DNA of 64,000 nucleotides from assembly GCF_003932715.1 (NCBI RefSeq), contig NZ_CP020700.1, forward strand, positions 496,001 to 560,000, written 5' to 3'. The notes beneath the pieces were generated by a model. It searched no databases. It was given only the letters and a program-made list of their open reading frames with translations, and was not told the DNA's origin. This document shows positions 36,679-45,291 of this stretch, one piece after another (position 1 is the first letter of the stretch; each line of letters starts with the position of its first letter). This DNA comes from Streptomyces tsukubensis (GTDB lineage Bacteria; Actinomycetota; Actinomycetes; Streptomycetales; Streptomycetaceae). The translations under genes and the position numbers were made by a program.

Positions 36679-38348
36679 TGGGCGGCCCCGGAGCCGTACC
36701 GGCACAGCCTCCCGCCCCCGCGACCGCCGGGCGGCACTCCTACGAACTGCTGATCCGCGGCGGCACCGTCGTCGACGGGACCGGCGCACCGCGCAGGCGG
36801 GCCGATATCGCCGTCGACGGCGGGCGGATCACCGTACTGCCGCCGGACGGACGCCACCGCGCCGCCGAGACCGTCGACGCCGGCGGGCGGATCGTCGCGC
36901 CCGGTTTCATCGACGTGCACACCCACTCCGACGCGCTGGCCGCCTGCGGCGACGGCGGCCGGGACGGCGACGCGGTGGAGGAGCTGCGCCTCGCGCCGCT
37001 CCTCCAGGGCGTCACCACCGAGATCGCAGGCAACTGCGGCAGCAGCCTCTTCCCCGCGCTCCCGGAACGGCTGGACGGCCTCGCCGACCACGTGAGGGTC
37101 GTCTTCGGCCTCGGAGCCGTCCCGCCCGCCGAGGACTTCGACGGCTTCGCCGCCGGGCAGGACCCCGCGCTGCGCCGTACCCATATCGCGTCCCTCGTGG
37201 GACACGGCACCCTGCGCGCCGGGGTCATGGGCTTCGAGGACCGCCCGGCCCGGCCCGACGAGCTGAGCGCCATGTGCCGGCTCCTCGACCGGGCCCTCGC
37301 CCGGGGCGCCGCCGGGCTGTCCAGCGGGCTGATCTATCCGCCCGGCGGCTATGCCTCCACCGGTGAACTCGTGGCGCTCGCCGAGGTCGCGGCCCGGCAT
37401 CGCAAGCCGTACGTCACCCATCTGCGCGATGAGATGGCGCAGGTGGAGACCGCGCTGGAGGAGGCCCTGGAGATCGCCCGCCGGTCCGGCGCGCCGCTCC
37501 AGATCTCGCACCACAAGACGGCGGGGCGCCATGCCTGGGGTGCCACCGTGCGCACCCTGCCCGTACTGGAGCGGGCCCGGGCCGAGGGGGTGGACGTCCT
37601 GTGCGACGTCTACCCCTATACGGCGGGCAGCACCGTCCTCCACGCCCTGCTGCCGCCGTGGGCGAACGAGGGCGGGATCGGGGCGCTGCTGGACCGGCTG
37701 CCCCGTCCCGAGGTGCGCGACCGGGTCCGTACCTCCATCGCGCGGGGCGTCGACGGCTGGGAGAACACCGTCGGCAACGGCGGCTGGGATCTCATCACCG
37801 TCGCCGCCGCCCGGCGCCATCCGGCGGCCGAGGGCCACCGGATAGCCGATCTGGCGACCGCGAACGGCGTCGACCCGGTGGAGTTCGTCTGCGATCTGCT
37901 CCTCGCCGAGCAGGGGGAAGTGACCATCATCAGCCACTCCATGCGGGAGGACGACGTCCGCCGGGTGCTCACCAGCCCACTGTCCATGATCGGTTCGGAC
38001 GGGGTGCCCAAACCGGGCCGTCCGCATCCGCGCTGGGCCGGCAGCTTCGCCCGGGTCCTCGGGCACTACGCGCGGGACGAGGGACTGCTCTCGGCGGAGG
38101 CCGCCGTCCATAAGATGACCGGTCTGCCCGCGCGCCGGTTCGGGCTCGCCGGGCGCGGCACGATCGCCGGCGGGGCCCGTGCGGACCTGGTCGTCCTCGA
38201 CCCGGAAGCGGTACGGGACCGGGCGACGTTCGACCGGCCGCTGCTGGCGCCCGAGGGCATCGGTACGGTCGTGGTGGACGGCCGGATCGCGGTCCGCGAC
38301 GGCCGTCCGACCGACGAGCGCGCGGGAAGGGTGGTGAGGGTGCCGTGA
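36678..38348 (+). CDS. N-acyl-D-amino-acid deacylase (D-aminoacylase) family amidohydrolase
   Basis: This 556-residue zinc-dependent amidohydrolase shows the early metal motif GFIDVHTHSD, the D-aminoacylase GNCGSS cysteine region, the second-shell segment QISHHKTAGRHAWG and a late SDGVPKPGRPHPRWAGSF motif (catalytic Asp). The family hydrolyses N-acyl-D-amino acids to D-amino acids; related members act on D-peptides or hydantoin-like rings. No signal peptide is visible, so it acts in the cytosol on imported material. ATG 36678 overlaps the ATPase stop; a GTG at 36675 is an alternative. The context suggests the ABC system imports the substrate and this enzyme opens it. The exact substrate cannot be read from the sequence. 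Confidence 0.9.
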   Translation: MGGPGAVPAQPPAPATAGRHSYELLIRGGTVVDGTGAPRRRADIAVDGGRITVLPPDGRHRAAETVDAGGRIVAPGFIDVHTHSDALAACGDGGRDGDAVEELRLAPLLQGVTTEIAGNCGSSLFPALPERLDGLADHVRVVFGLGAVPPAEDFDGFAAGQDPALRRTHIASLVGHGTLRAGVMGFEDRPARPDELSAMCRLLDRALARGAAGLSSGLIYPPGGYASTGELVALAEVAARHRKPYVTHLRDEMAQVETALEEALEIARRSGAPLQISHHKTAGRHAWGATVRTLPVLERARAEGVDVLCDVYPYTAGSTVLHALLPPWANEGGIGALLDRLPRPEVRDRVRTSIARGVDGWENTVGNGGWDLITVAAARRHPAAEGHRIADLATANGVDPVEFVCDLLLAEQGEVTIISHSMREDDVRRVLTSPLSMIGSDGVPKPGRPHPRWAGSFARVLGHYARDEGLLSAEAAVHKMTGLPARRFGLAGRGTIAGGARADLVVLDPEAVRDRATFDRPLLAPEGIGTVVVDGRIAVRDGRPTDERAGRVVRVP

Positions 38349-39190
38349 CCCTGGCACGAGTGGCCGCGGCCGCCCGCAGCGCCGCCGCGCTTCCGCTGGT
38401 CCTCGCCGTCGCCGCGATCGACGTGGACGACGGCAGGAGCACCGGTGTCGACGACACGGCCGTCCTGCCCGTCGCGTCCGCCGCCAAACTGCTGCTCCTC
38501 GCGGAGGTGGCCCGCAGGCTGGACTCCGGCGAACTGGACCCCGCGGCGGCCGTCGCCGTGACGGAGGACGACGTGGTGCACGGCACCGGGCTGCTGGTCC
38601 GGCTGAGCCGGCGCGACTGGACGGTGGAGGACCTGTGCTGGCTGACCGCCTCCGTCAGCGACAACACCGCGACGAACGCCCTGCTGAGGCTGGTGGGACC
38701 GGAGTCGACGGCCCGGCTGGCCCGGAGCCTGTCCCTGGGGGCGCTGACCGTCCACGACCGGGTCCGTGACGTCCGCGGCCCGGACGTTCCGCCGGTCTTC
38801 GCCACCGGCACCGCCCGCGCACTCGCCGGACTCGTCGCCCACGCGGCCCGGGGCAGCCTGGTCTCCCCCGGCGCGTCCCGGCGGCTGCTGAGCTGGATGC
38901 GGTCGAACACGGACCACACCCTGGCCCCCGCGCTGGTCTCCCACGACCCGTACGCGGCCTGCTTCCCGGATCCGCTGCCCGGCGGGCTGCTGCTGGCCAA
39001 CAAGACCGGTACGGACCCCGGGGTCCGCAGCGACGCGGGCGTCTTCGTCGGGGAGCGCCGGGTGGCGTACGCGGTGGTGGCGCACTGGGACACGGCGCTG
39101 GGCGCCAGTACGGAGCGGGCCGCGGTGCGCGCCATCCGGGACGTCGGGCGCACCCTGGCGGACTATGCCGCGGGCCCGGGCGGGCTCTGA
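38345..39190 (+). CDS. Beta-lactamase-fold (class A-like) serine hydrolase, cytosolic
   Basis: This 281-residue serine hydrolase has the three penicillin-recognising motifs: SAAK (Ser45, Lys48), SDN near residue 106 (SVSDNTATNALL) and KTG near 220 (LANKTGTDPG). I see no clear Glu166 equivalent (ExxLN), so efficient beta-lactam hydrolysis is doubtful. A role as a peptidase, esterase or amidase on D-amino-acid substrates is more likely. There is no signal peptide; the N-terminal strand (LPLVLAVAAIDVDDG) starts the fold directly. Its GTG overlaps the stop of the amidohydrolase gene, making it the last member of the operon. A strong terminator follows. Confidence 0.88.
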   Translation: MTLARVAAAARSAAALPLVLAVAAIDVDDGRSTGVDDTAVLPVASAAKLLLLAEVARRLDSGELDPAAAVAVTEDDVVHGTGLLVRLSRRDWTVEDLCWLTASVSDNTATNALLRLVGPESTARLARSLSLGALTVHDRVRDVRGPDVPPVFATGTARALAGLVAHAARGSLVSPGASRRLLSWMRSNTDHTLAPALVSHDPYAACFPDPLPGGLLLANKTGTDPGVRSDAGVFVGERRVAYAVVAHWDTALGASTERAAVRAIRDVGRTLADYAAGPGGL

Positions 39191-39208
39191 CCCGGTACCG
39201 GCATACGC

Positions 39209-39239
39209 AGAGGGCCCCGGACGGAGTCCGGGGCCCTCT
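39209..39239. terminator. Bidirectional stem-loop terminator
   Basis: A 14-bp perfect stem AGAGGGCCCCGGAC / GTCCGGGGCCCTCT with a GGA loop, between the convergent hydrolase and lysR genes. Confidence 0.88.
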
Positions 39240-39301
39240 CTCCGTGTCGGGCGCGGCTGCCGCTGCCGTGGTACGCACGGGGGCCGGGCCGGTGCGTACG
39301 G

Positions 39302-40225
39302 TCAGGTCCACTGCGCGCCCAGCAGCGCCCCGACCTCCTCGGCAGCCGATCGCAGGTCCGTCAGGAAGGCCCGGAGCAGGGGGTTCTCGTTGGTGCGGCG
39401 GGTCGCCACGCCGATCCGGCGGTGCAACTGGGGGTGGTCGAGCCGCAGGACGTGCACACCGGCCGTGTCGCCGAGGCCCAGTGCGGGCACCAGGGCGATG
39501 CCCATACCGGCCCGGGCGAGGTTGATGGTCACCTGGTAGTGGTCGCTGCGGCAGCGGACCCGCGGCAGGAAGCCCTCGACGGCGCAGGCCCGTTCCAGTA
39601 CGGGTTCGCCGCTGCTGCCGCCCCGGGTGCCGATCCAGCTCTCGCCCTCCAGCGCGGCCAGCCGGACGACGGACCGCCGTCCGAGGCGGTGCCGCAGCGG
39701 CACCACGATCAGCTGGGGTTCGTCGAAGAACATCTCCACGTCGACGGGCGCCTGCCGGCACCAGGGGTCGAGGGGGTGCTCGAAGACGACCACGGCGTCG
39801 AGGCGGCCGGCCTCCAGATCGGGCACCAGTTCGTGGGGCTGTCCGAGGATCAGCTCCAGCTCCACATGGGGGCGGCTGCCGGCGAATGCGGCGAGGGCCC
39901 GGGGCAGCAGGTCCAGGCCCGCGGAGGCGAAGAAGCCGACCCGCAGGATTCCGGCCTCGCCGATGGAGTGGCCGCGGAGATCGTCCTGGGCCACGGCCAT
40001 CAGATCCGCGACGGCCTGGGCGTGCTCGGCCAGTCTCCGTCCGGCGGCGGTCAGCCTGAGGCTCTGCGGGGCGCGCTCCACGAGCGCGACCCCGACCTCC
40101 TGCTCCAGCTTGGCGAGCTGGTGGGAGACCGCCGACGGACTGAGGTGCAGTGCCTCGGCGGCCGCCACGATGGTGCCCCGGCGGGCGATCTCCAGAAGGA
40201 CGAGCAGACGGCCACTGTTCAGCAT
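39302..40225 (-). CDS. LysR-family transcriptional regulator
   Basis: This 307-residue regulator has the N-terminal LysR winged helix (LVLLEIARRGTIVAAAEALH then LSPSAVSHQLAKLEQEVG, residues about 8-50) and a periplasmic-binding-like effector domain beginning ILRVGFFASAGLDLLP. It follows the lysA-type gene by 28 nt on the same strand, so the two probably share a transcript. This differs from the divergent lysR-lysA arrangement of enteric bacteria. It may respond to lysine, diaminopimelate or another amino acid and control lysA or the convergent ABC/aminoacylase operon. I could not identify a LysR box (T-N11-A) with confidence. Confidence 0.92.
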   Translation of the reverse strand: MLNSGRLLVLLEIARRGTIVAAAEALHLSPSAVSHQLAKLEQEVGVALVERAPQSLRLTAAGRRLAEHAQAVADLMAVAQDDLRGHSIGEAGILRVGFFASAGLDLLPRALAAFAGSRPHVELELILGQPHELVPDLEAGRLDAVVVFEHPLDPWCRQAPVDVEMFFDEPQLIVVPLRHRLGRRSVVRLAALEGESWIGTRGGSSGEPVLERACAVEGFLPRVRCRSDHYQVTINLARAGMGIALVPALGLGDTAGVHVLRLDHPQLHRRIGVATRRTNENPLLRAFLTDLRSAAEEVGALLGAQWT

Positions 40226-40253
40226 CGCGCCAGGTTAAGCCCTTTCTTCCGGA

Positions 40254-41606
40254 TCAGGCGGTGGCCGGGCGGCGGGCCGCGACCAGGTCCGCCCGCCGGG
40301 TTTCCGCCGCCGGGGCGGTGGCGGCAGGTTCGGTGACGTCCAGGCGCAGCAGGTCGTCCTCGGTCTCGCGGCGTACGACCAGCCGGGCCTCTCCGTCGCG
40401 GACGAAGACGACGGCGGGGCGGGGCAGTTTGTTGTAGTTGGAGGCCATGGCGTAGCCGTAGGCGCCGGTGACCGGTGTCGCGAGCAGATCGGAGACCCGC
40501 AGGTCGGCGGGGAGCGCGGCATCGTCGATGATCACGTCGCCGCTCTCGCAGTGCTTGCCCACCAGGCGGGCGCGGAGCGGGCGCTGGGCATAGGGGGTGC
40601 GGGGCAGGAAGGCCTCGTAGCGGCTGGAGTACAGGGCGGGGCGGAGGTTGTCGCTCATTCCGCCGTCGACGCTGACATAGGTCCGGACGCCTTCGATCCG
40701 CTTGACCGTGCCGACGCGGTAGAGGGTGAGTCCGGCCCGGGCGGTGATGGACCGGCCGGGTTCGACGGTCAGTTCGCCCCGCCAGCCCGCGTCCCGGGCG
40801 GCGGCGTGTACCCGGGCGGCCCAGTCGGTGAACTCCGGTACCCGCTGTCCGGCCTCGTAGGCGACGCCGAGTCCGCCGCCGACTGTGAGTCCGCGGACCC
40901 CGGTCTCGGCGGCGAACCGGGCGGTGGCCGCGGCTCCGTCGGCCAGTTCGGCCGCGTCCAGGACCTGGGAGCCCACATGGGCGTGGATGCCTTCGAGGAC
41001 CATCGCCGGGGAGTTCCGGGCGCGGTGCACGGCGGCTGCCGCGGTGCCTCCGGCGAGTCCGAATCCGAACTTGGAGTCGGTGCCGCCGGTACGGATCGAC
41101 CGGTGGCCGCCCGCGGCGACGCCCGGTGCGATCCGCAGCACGACCGGGAGGGGGGCGAGCCCGGCGGTCGCGTGGAGGCGTTCGATGCGGTCCATCTCGT
41201 CGAAGCTGTCGACGACGGTGTGCCGGACCCCGGCGGCGGCCGCGGCAAGGAGTTCGCTGTCGTCCTTGTTGTTGCCGTGGAGCACGATGCGGTCGCCGGG
41301 TACGCCCGCGTGCAGGGCCACCCGCAGCTCTCCCCCGGAGGCGACGTCCAGCAGCAGCCCCTCCTCATGGGCGAGGCGGGCCATCGCCGTGCAGAGAAAG
41401 GCCTTGGACGCATAGGCGACGTTCCCGGTGCCGAAGGCGGCGACGGCCTCCCGGCACCGGCGGCGCAGATGCTCCTCGTCGTACACGAACAACGGCGTCC
41501 CGAACCTGCGTCCCAGCTCGACGAGCGGCACACCTCCGACGGCCAGCCCGGAGGGGCCGTCCGTCGCGGTGAGCGGCAGCAGGTCCGGAGAGACGGCGGT
41601 TGACAT
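40254..41606 (-). CDS. lysA: Diaminopimelate decarboxylase (PLP, alanine-racemase fold)
   Basis: This 450-residue fold-type III PLP decarboxylase has the PLP lysine at Lys68 in VAYASKAF, HVGSQ, the glycine-rich phosphate loop VGGGLGVAYE, EPGRSI, and the CESGD active-site motif near residue 353. It also keeps YGYAMASNYN. Together these fit meso-diaminopimelate decarboxylase, the last step of lysine synthesis. Streptomyces normally keeps a housekeeping lysA elsewhere, so this may be a paralogue acting on a related D-configured amino acid. A Thr/Ala/Arg-rich tail of about 30 residues follows the fold. The start has GGGGAGG 4 nt upstream. It lies next to D-amino-acid and transport genes. Confidence 0.88.
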   Translation of the reverse strand: MSTAVSPDLLPLTATDGPSGLAVGGVPLVELGRRFGTPLFVYDEEHLRRRCREAVAAFGTGNVAYASKAFLCTAMARLAHEEGLLLDVASGGELRVALHAGVPGDRIVLHGNNKDDSELLAAAAAGVRHTVVDSFDEMDRIERLHATAGLAPLPVVLRIAPGVAAGGHRSIRTGGTDSKFGFGLAGGTAAAAVHRARNSPAMVLEGIHAHVGSQVLDAAELADGAAATARFAAETGVRGLTVGGGLGVAYEAGQRVPEFTDWAARVHAAARDAGWRGELTVEPGRSITARAGLTLYRVGTVKRIEGVRTYVSVDGGMSDNLRPALYSSRYEAFLPRTPYAQRPLRARLVGKHCESGDVIIDDAALPADLRVSDLLATPVTGAYGYAMASNYNKLPRPAVVFVRDGEARLVVRRETEDDLLRLDVTEPAATAPAAETRRADLVAARRPATA

Positions 41607-42210
41607 GGTTCCTCCCCATGATCGGACTCTCCTTCATCCTCAGCCCTGACCGGGGGCGGCAAAAGCGCATTCTTCCGGGGGTGAGCATCGGGAAAACCGT
41701 GGCTCGGGCCGGGCTCGCACGGCCGGTTCACGATCGGGGCACGGCCGGATCCCCGCCATCGGATCGGGGAGCACTCGTACATCCGTCCCGATCCGGCGGC
41801 GCCGGACGCGGCCACCGTGTTCGCGGAGCTGCGCGACACCGGCCGGGACGGCTGCCGGACACCCTTGCGACGTCAACCTGTTCGCCTCCGATTCACCCTT
41901 GGAGGGGGTGAGAGGCGGGTCCCGGCCGCAAGCTTTCGGCCGGGACGGGGCGGGTCCGCTGCGCGCCGGGGTGCCCATGGGGCGGGCGGGGCGGTCCGGG
42001 CCCGGCCCGGACGGCGGAGCCGGGGCAGGGTCTCCGATGTCACCCGGGGCAAACCTCTGGCTCAAGGTTGACCGAAGCCGCCTCTTCGTCACTTTACGTA
42101 CCGGTGCCCGGCGCGTTTCGCTACTCACTGTTGTGGCTCCGTTGCGGCGTACCTCTGGTGCGGTCCGCCGGCGGTGCCTTCCGACAGCGCCGAATCGAAG
42201 GGGGAGAACC
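41607..42210. other. 604-nt intergenic region between lysA and DUF11 genes
   Basis: This is a divergent promoter region. I see no gene, RNA or long repeat in it. The reading frame of the downstream gene stays open to 41899, but the codons are unconvincing and there is no ribosome-binding site. A TTGACC (42068-42073) followed about 20 nt later by TTACGT is a weak promoter candidate for the downstream gene. Confidence 0.5.
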
Positions 42211-43611
42211 ATGACCACGCCTTCCGCTCCGCTCCGTGTCGCCCTGGTCAACGGCAGCTTCGAGAATCCCGCCGTCACCGATATGGCGTTTCTGCCGGAC
42301 GCCTCGCAGACCCAGGTGTCCGGGCGGGTCCCGGGCTGGCTCACGACGGCCTCCGACCACATGATCGAAATCTGGCATTCGGGTTTCCAGGGCGTTCCGT
42401 CGGCCGACGGTGCCCAGTTCGCCGAACTCAACGCCAACGAGGTCTCCACGCTCTACCAGGACCTGCCCACCTCGCCGGGGACCAAGCTGTACTGGCGGCT
42501 GTACCACCGCGGCCGGCAGGGCAGGGACACCATGGCGCTGGACATCGGCGCCCCGGGCTCCACCGTCGAACAGCGGCGCTTCACCGACGGCAACACCGCC
42601 TGGGGACGCTACAACGGCGTGTACACCGTCCCGGCGGGCCAGACCGTGACGCGCTTCGCCTTCCGTTCCATCTCGGCGGCGGGAGGCAACCGGGGCATCG
42701 GCAACTTCCTGGACGGCATCTTCTTCGGGACGGCGCCGTATCTGGTCCTGGAGAAGTCCGCCGTTCCCATGGGGCCGCTGGAGGTGGGCGACACCCTCAC
42801 CTACCGCATCACCGCGAAGAACGAGGGCGGCGGCGACGCCGAGAACCTCGTGCTGACCGACGTCGTCCCGGCCGGGACGACGTATCTGCCGGGTTCCCTG
42901 CGGGTCGTGACCGGCCCCAACACCGGTGTCAAGACCGATGTGCAGGGCGACGACCAGGGCTCCTACGACGCCGGGACCAACAGAGTCGTCTTCCGGCTCG
43001 GCAACGGCGCCTCCGCCGCACAGGGCGGCAGTCTGCCCAATACGCTCGCCCTCCCGGCCGGGACGACGGTGGAGTACCGGGTCGTCATCGACCGGGCCTC
43101 CGGCGGCAAGCAGATCGCCAACACCGCGACCGCGACGTACGAGAACCGGCTGGGGAACGAGCCGGAGCCGCTGACCGCCACCTCCGACGAACAGATCACC
43201 CAGGTGAAGCCGGCCGCCGATCTGGCCGTGACCAAATCGGCCGACGCGACCACCGTCACCGTCGGACAGACCGTGACCTACCGGATCACCGTCCAGAACA
43301 ACGGCCCGAACCGGGCGACCGGGGTCACCGTCGCCGACCGCCTCCCCGAGGGCCTCGTCTTCCTGTCGGCCAAGGCCTCGACGGGAACCTACGACCCGGC
43401 CGCCGGGCAGTGGGCCGTGGGCACCCTGGCCGAGGGCGCCCGGGCGACCCTCGTGCTCCGCGCCAAGGCCACCAGGACCGGACCGGTCGAGAACACCGCC
43501 ACGGTCACCGCCGTCGAGAAGGACCCCGACCCCGCCGACAACACCGACTCCGTCACCATCTGCGTCGAACCGGCCCCCTCCTGCTGCGACCCCTGCGCCT
43601 CGGGCGAGTAG
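42211..43611 (+). CDS. DUF11-repeat surface-type protein with Cys-rich tail
   Basis: This 466-residue protein has an N-terminal beta-rich domain of about 170 residues resembling a carbohydrate-binding jelly roll (VALVNGSFENPAV at the start; GWL, FAELNAN and LYWRLYHRGRQG inside). Two DUF11-type Ig-like domains follow (LVLEKSAVPMGPLEVGDTLT and LAVTKSADATTVTVGQTVTY), each ending with TVTAVEKDPDPADNTDSV-like strands. The last 16 residues hold four cysteines (CVEPAPSCCDPCAS). DUF11 domains are normally found on cell-surface proteins, yet no signal peptide, lipobox or sortase motif is present here. The ATG has GGGGGAG 4 nt upstream. It is monocistronic and followed by a hairpin. Function unknown; a structural or adhesive role is possible. 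Confidence 0.82.
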   Translation: MTTPSAPLRVALVNGSFENPAVTDMAFLPDASQTQVSGRVPGWLTTASDHMIEIWHSGFQGVPSADGAQFAELNANEVSTLYQDLPTSPGTKLYWRLYHRGRQGRDTMALDIGAPGSTVEQRRFTDGNTAWGRYNGVYTVPAGQTVTRFAFRSISAAGGNRGIGNFLDGIFFGTAPYLVLEKSAVPMGPLEVGDTLTYRITAKNEGGGDAENLVLTDVVPAGTTYLPGSLRVVTGPNTGVKTDVQGDDQGSYDAGTNRVVFRLGNGASAAQGGSLPNTLALPAGTTVEYRVVIDRASGGKQIANTATATYENRLGNEPEPLTATSDEQITQVKPAADLAVTKSADATTVTVGQTVTYRITVQNNGPNRATGVTVADRLPEGLVFLSAKASTGTYDPAAGQWAVGTLAEGARATLVLRAKATRTGPVENTATVTAVEKDPDPADNTDSVTICVEPAPSCCDPCASGE

Positions 43612-43633
43612 TCCCGCCCGCTGTCGCCCCGGG

Positions 43634-43663
43634 CCGGCCGGAGCCCCCTTCCGCTCCGGCCGG
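43634..43663 (+). terminator. Stem-loop terminator after the DUF11 gene
   Basis: A 10-bp perfect stem CCGGCCGGAG / CTCCGGCCGG with a 10-nt loop, 22 nt after the stop. Confidence 0.65.
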
Positions 43664-43881
43664 ATCACCGGGCGCGGTCCGGTCCCCGCCGCCGTACCGC
43701 GCCCGGTGGGCGCACAGCACCGGACAACTCCCAGGACAGGGGTGGGCCCTCAGCGGTGACCAGCCGGGACAGCGAACCGACTTGTCCCGGACGGCACCGG
43801 TCTTGAACCGCCCCGCACCGAGACCCCAGGCTGGCGACCGTCCCGGCGAGGCCCGCCCGGCCCGAGGATCCTGGAGGACCT

Positions 43882-45177
43882 GTGAACCTGCCCGCACGCA
43901 GAAGCTGCACCCTGGCACTTCCCCTCGCCGTGACCCTGGCCGCGGCACTCGGCGCGGCACCCGGGGCGCACGCTTTCGGCCGGACGACCCCGGCCGCCGT
44001 CGCCTCCGGGACGACGTACTACGTGGACGCCGTATCGGGGAACGACGGCAACAGCGGTACGAAGGCCACCGCGGCCTGGCGGACCCTGGCCCGGGTGAAC
44101 ACCGCCGCACCGGCCCCGGGGGACACCATCGCCTTCCGCCGCGGCCGGACCTGGACGGGTTCCCTGCTGCTGACCGCCAGCGGCACCGCGGCGGCGCCCA
44201 TCACCGTCACCGCGTACGGCGACGCCTCGGCCGCGCTCCCGGTCGTCGGCGGGCCGGTGACCGACTGCGTCCGCGTCGACGGTTCGTACTGGCGCATCGG
44301 CGCCCTGCACGCCGCCGGCTGCCAGTGGGCGGGGTTCGAGATCAGGGGCAGCCACAACGTCCTGACGTCGGTCCGGGCCGGCGGCAATGTCGCCGGGGTC
44401 TCCATCGCGGACACCGCGCACCACAACACCGTCCGCTCCAGCACCCTCGCCGACAACAACAAGATGAGCGTCAACACACCCGGCGGCTGGGACGACTCCG
44501 GGGCCTTCGGCATCCTGCTGAACGGGGACGACAATCTGGTGACGCACAATCTCATCACCGGATCCCGGGCCGTGAGCTACGACTTCGGTCACGACGGCGC
44601 CGCGGTCGAGGTGTTCAACGGGGACCGCAACCGCGTCGAGTACAACGTCTCCCGTGACAACGAGACCTTCACCGAACTCGGCAGGGGACTCGGCCGGACG
44701 GCGGACGGCAACACCTTCGCCTTCAACGCGGTCACGTCCGTCCACCCGGCCAGTGCCTTCCTGGTCACCCGGGGCGCGGGAACCGGTGTGGGGCCGGTGA
44801 ACGGCACCCGCGCCTTCAACAACTCGGTCGATCTGCCCGGGGCACAGGCCCAGGGCTGGGTCTGCTACGCGGGCTGCTCCCCCGGCATCCTGACCCTCCG
44901 CAACAACGTGATCAGGACCGGCGGCAAGACCGGCTACGAGGACGGGACCGGCGCCGACGAGGACAACGGCGTCTACTTCGGCACCCAGACCCAGTTCCAG
45001 CTCGGCCCGCAGTCCGTCCACGCCGACCCGGCCTACGTCTCCCCGACCGACCTCCGGCTGACCGTCGCAAGCCCCGCGATCGGCCGAGGCGTGCCCGTCG
45101 GCTACTCCACCGACCTCGCGGGCGATCCGATATCGGGTACGGAACCCGACGCGGGCGCCTACCAGTTCGCCCCCTAG
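43882..45177 (+). CDS. Secreted right-handed parallel beta-helix protein
   Basis: This 431-residue exported protein has a basic start, a hydrophobic core (CTLALPLAVTLAAALGAA) and a probable signal peptidase site after AHA near residue 31. The mature part begins TTYYVDAVSGNDGNSGT, the usual opening of pectate-lyase-like beta-helix proteins, and continues with PbH1-type coils rich in stacked Asn (HNVLTSVRAGGNVAG, DNLVTHNLITGSR, NRVEYNVSRDNE). Such folds occur in polysaccharide lyases, hydrolases and adhesins, and I see no active-site motif that fixes the reaction. GTG start with GGAGG 4 nt upstream. It stands alone between the DUF11 gene and the Rhs toxin gene; a cell-wall or glycan role is possible. 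Confidence 0.88.
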   Translation: MNLPARRSCTLALPLAVTLAAALGAAPGAHAFGRTTPAAVASGTTYYVDAVSGNDGNSGTKATAAWRTLARVNTAAPAPGDTIAFRRGRTWTGSLLLTASGTAAAPITVTAYGDASAALPVVGGPVTDCVRVDGSYWRIGALHAAGCQWAGFEIRGSHNVLTSVRAGGNVAGVSIADTAHHNTVRSSTLADNNKMSVNTPGGWDDSGAFGILLNGDDNLVTHNLITGSRAVSYDFGHDGAAVEVFNGDRNRVEYNVSRDNETFTELGRGLGRTADGNTFAFNAVTSVHPASAFLVTRGAGTGVGPVNGTRAFNNSVDLPGAQAQGWVCYAGCSPGILTLRNNVIRTGGKTGYEDGTGADEDNGVYFGTQTQFQLGPQSVHADPAYVSPTDLRLTVASPAIGRGVPVGYSTDLAGDPISGTEPDAGAYQFAP

Positions 45178-45291
45178 TGAGGCGGACCGGCCCTGAGCCC
45201 CGCCATGGCCGAATCCGGTGTGTGCCGCCTCAGGGCGGCGTGACATTCTGGATGTTCTTGATCTTTTGTGGAATCAGCGGGGGCTGGTGTT

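Noticed and set aside
38345..39190. Calling the serine hydrolase a beta-lactam resistance gene
   Set aside because: SxxK, SDN and KTG are present, but I see no signal peptide and no clear Glu166 equivalent, and it is coupled to an aminoacylase operon.
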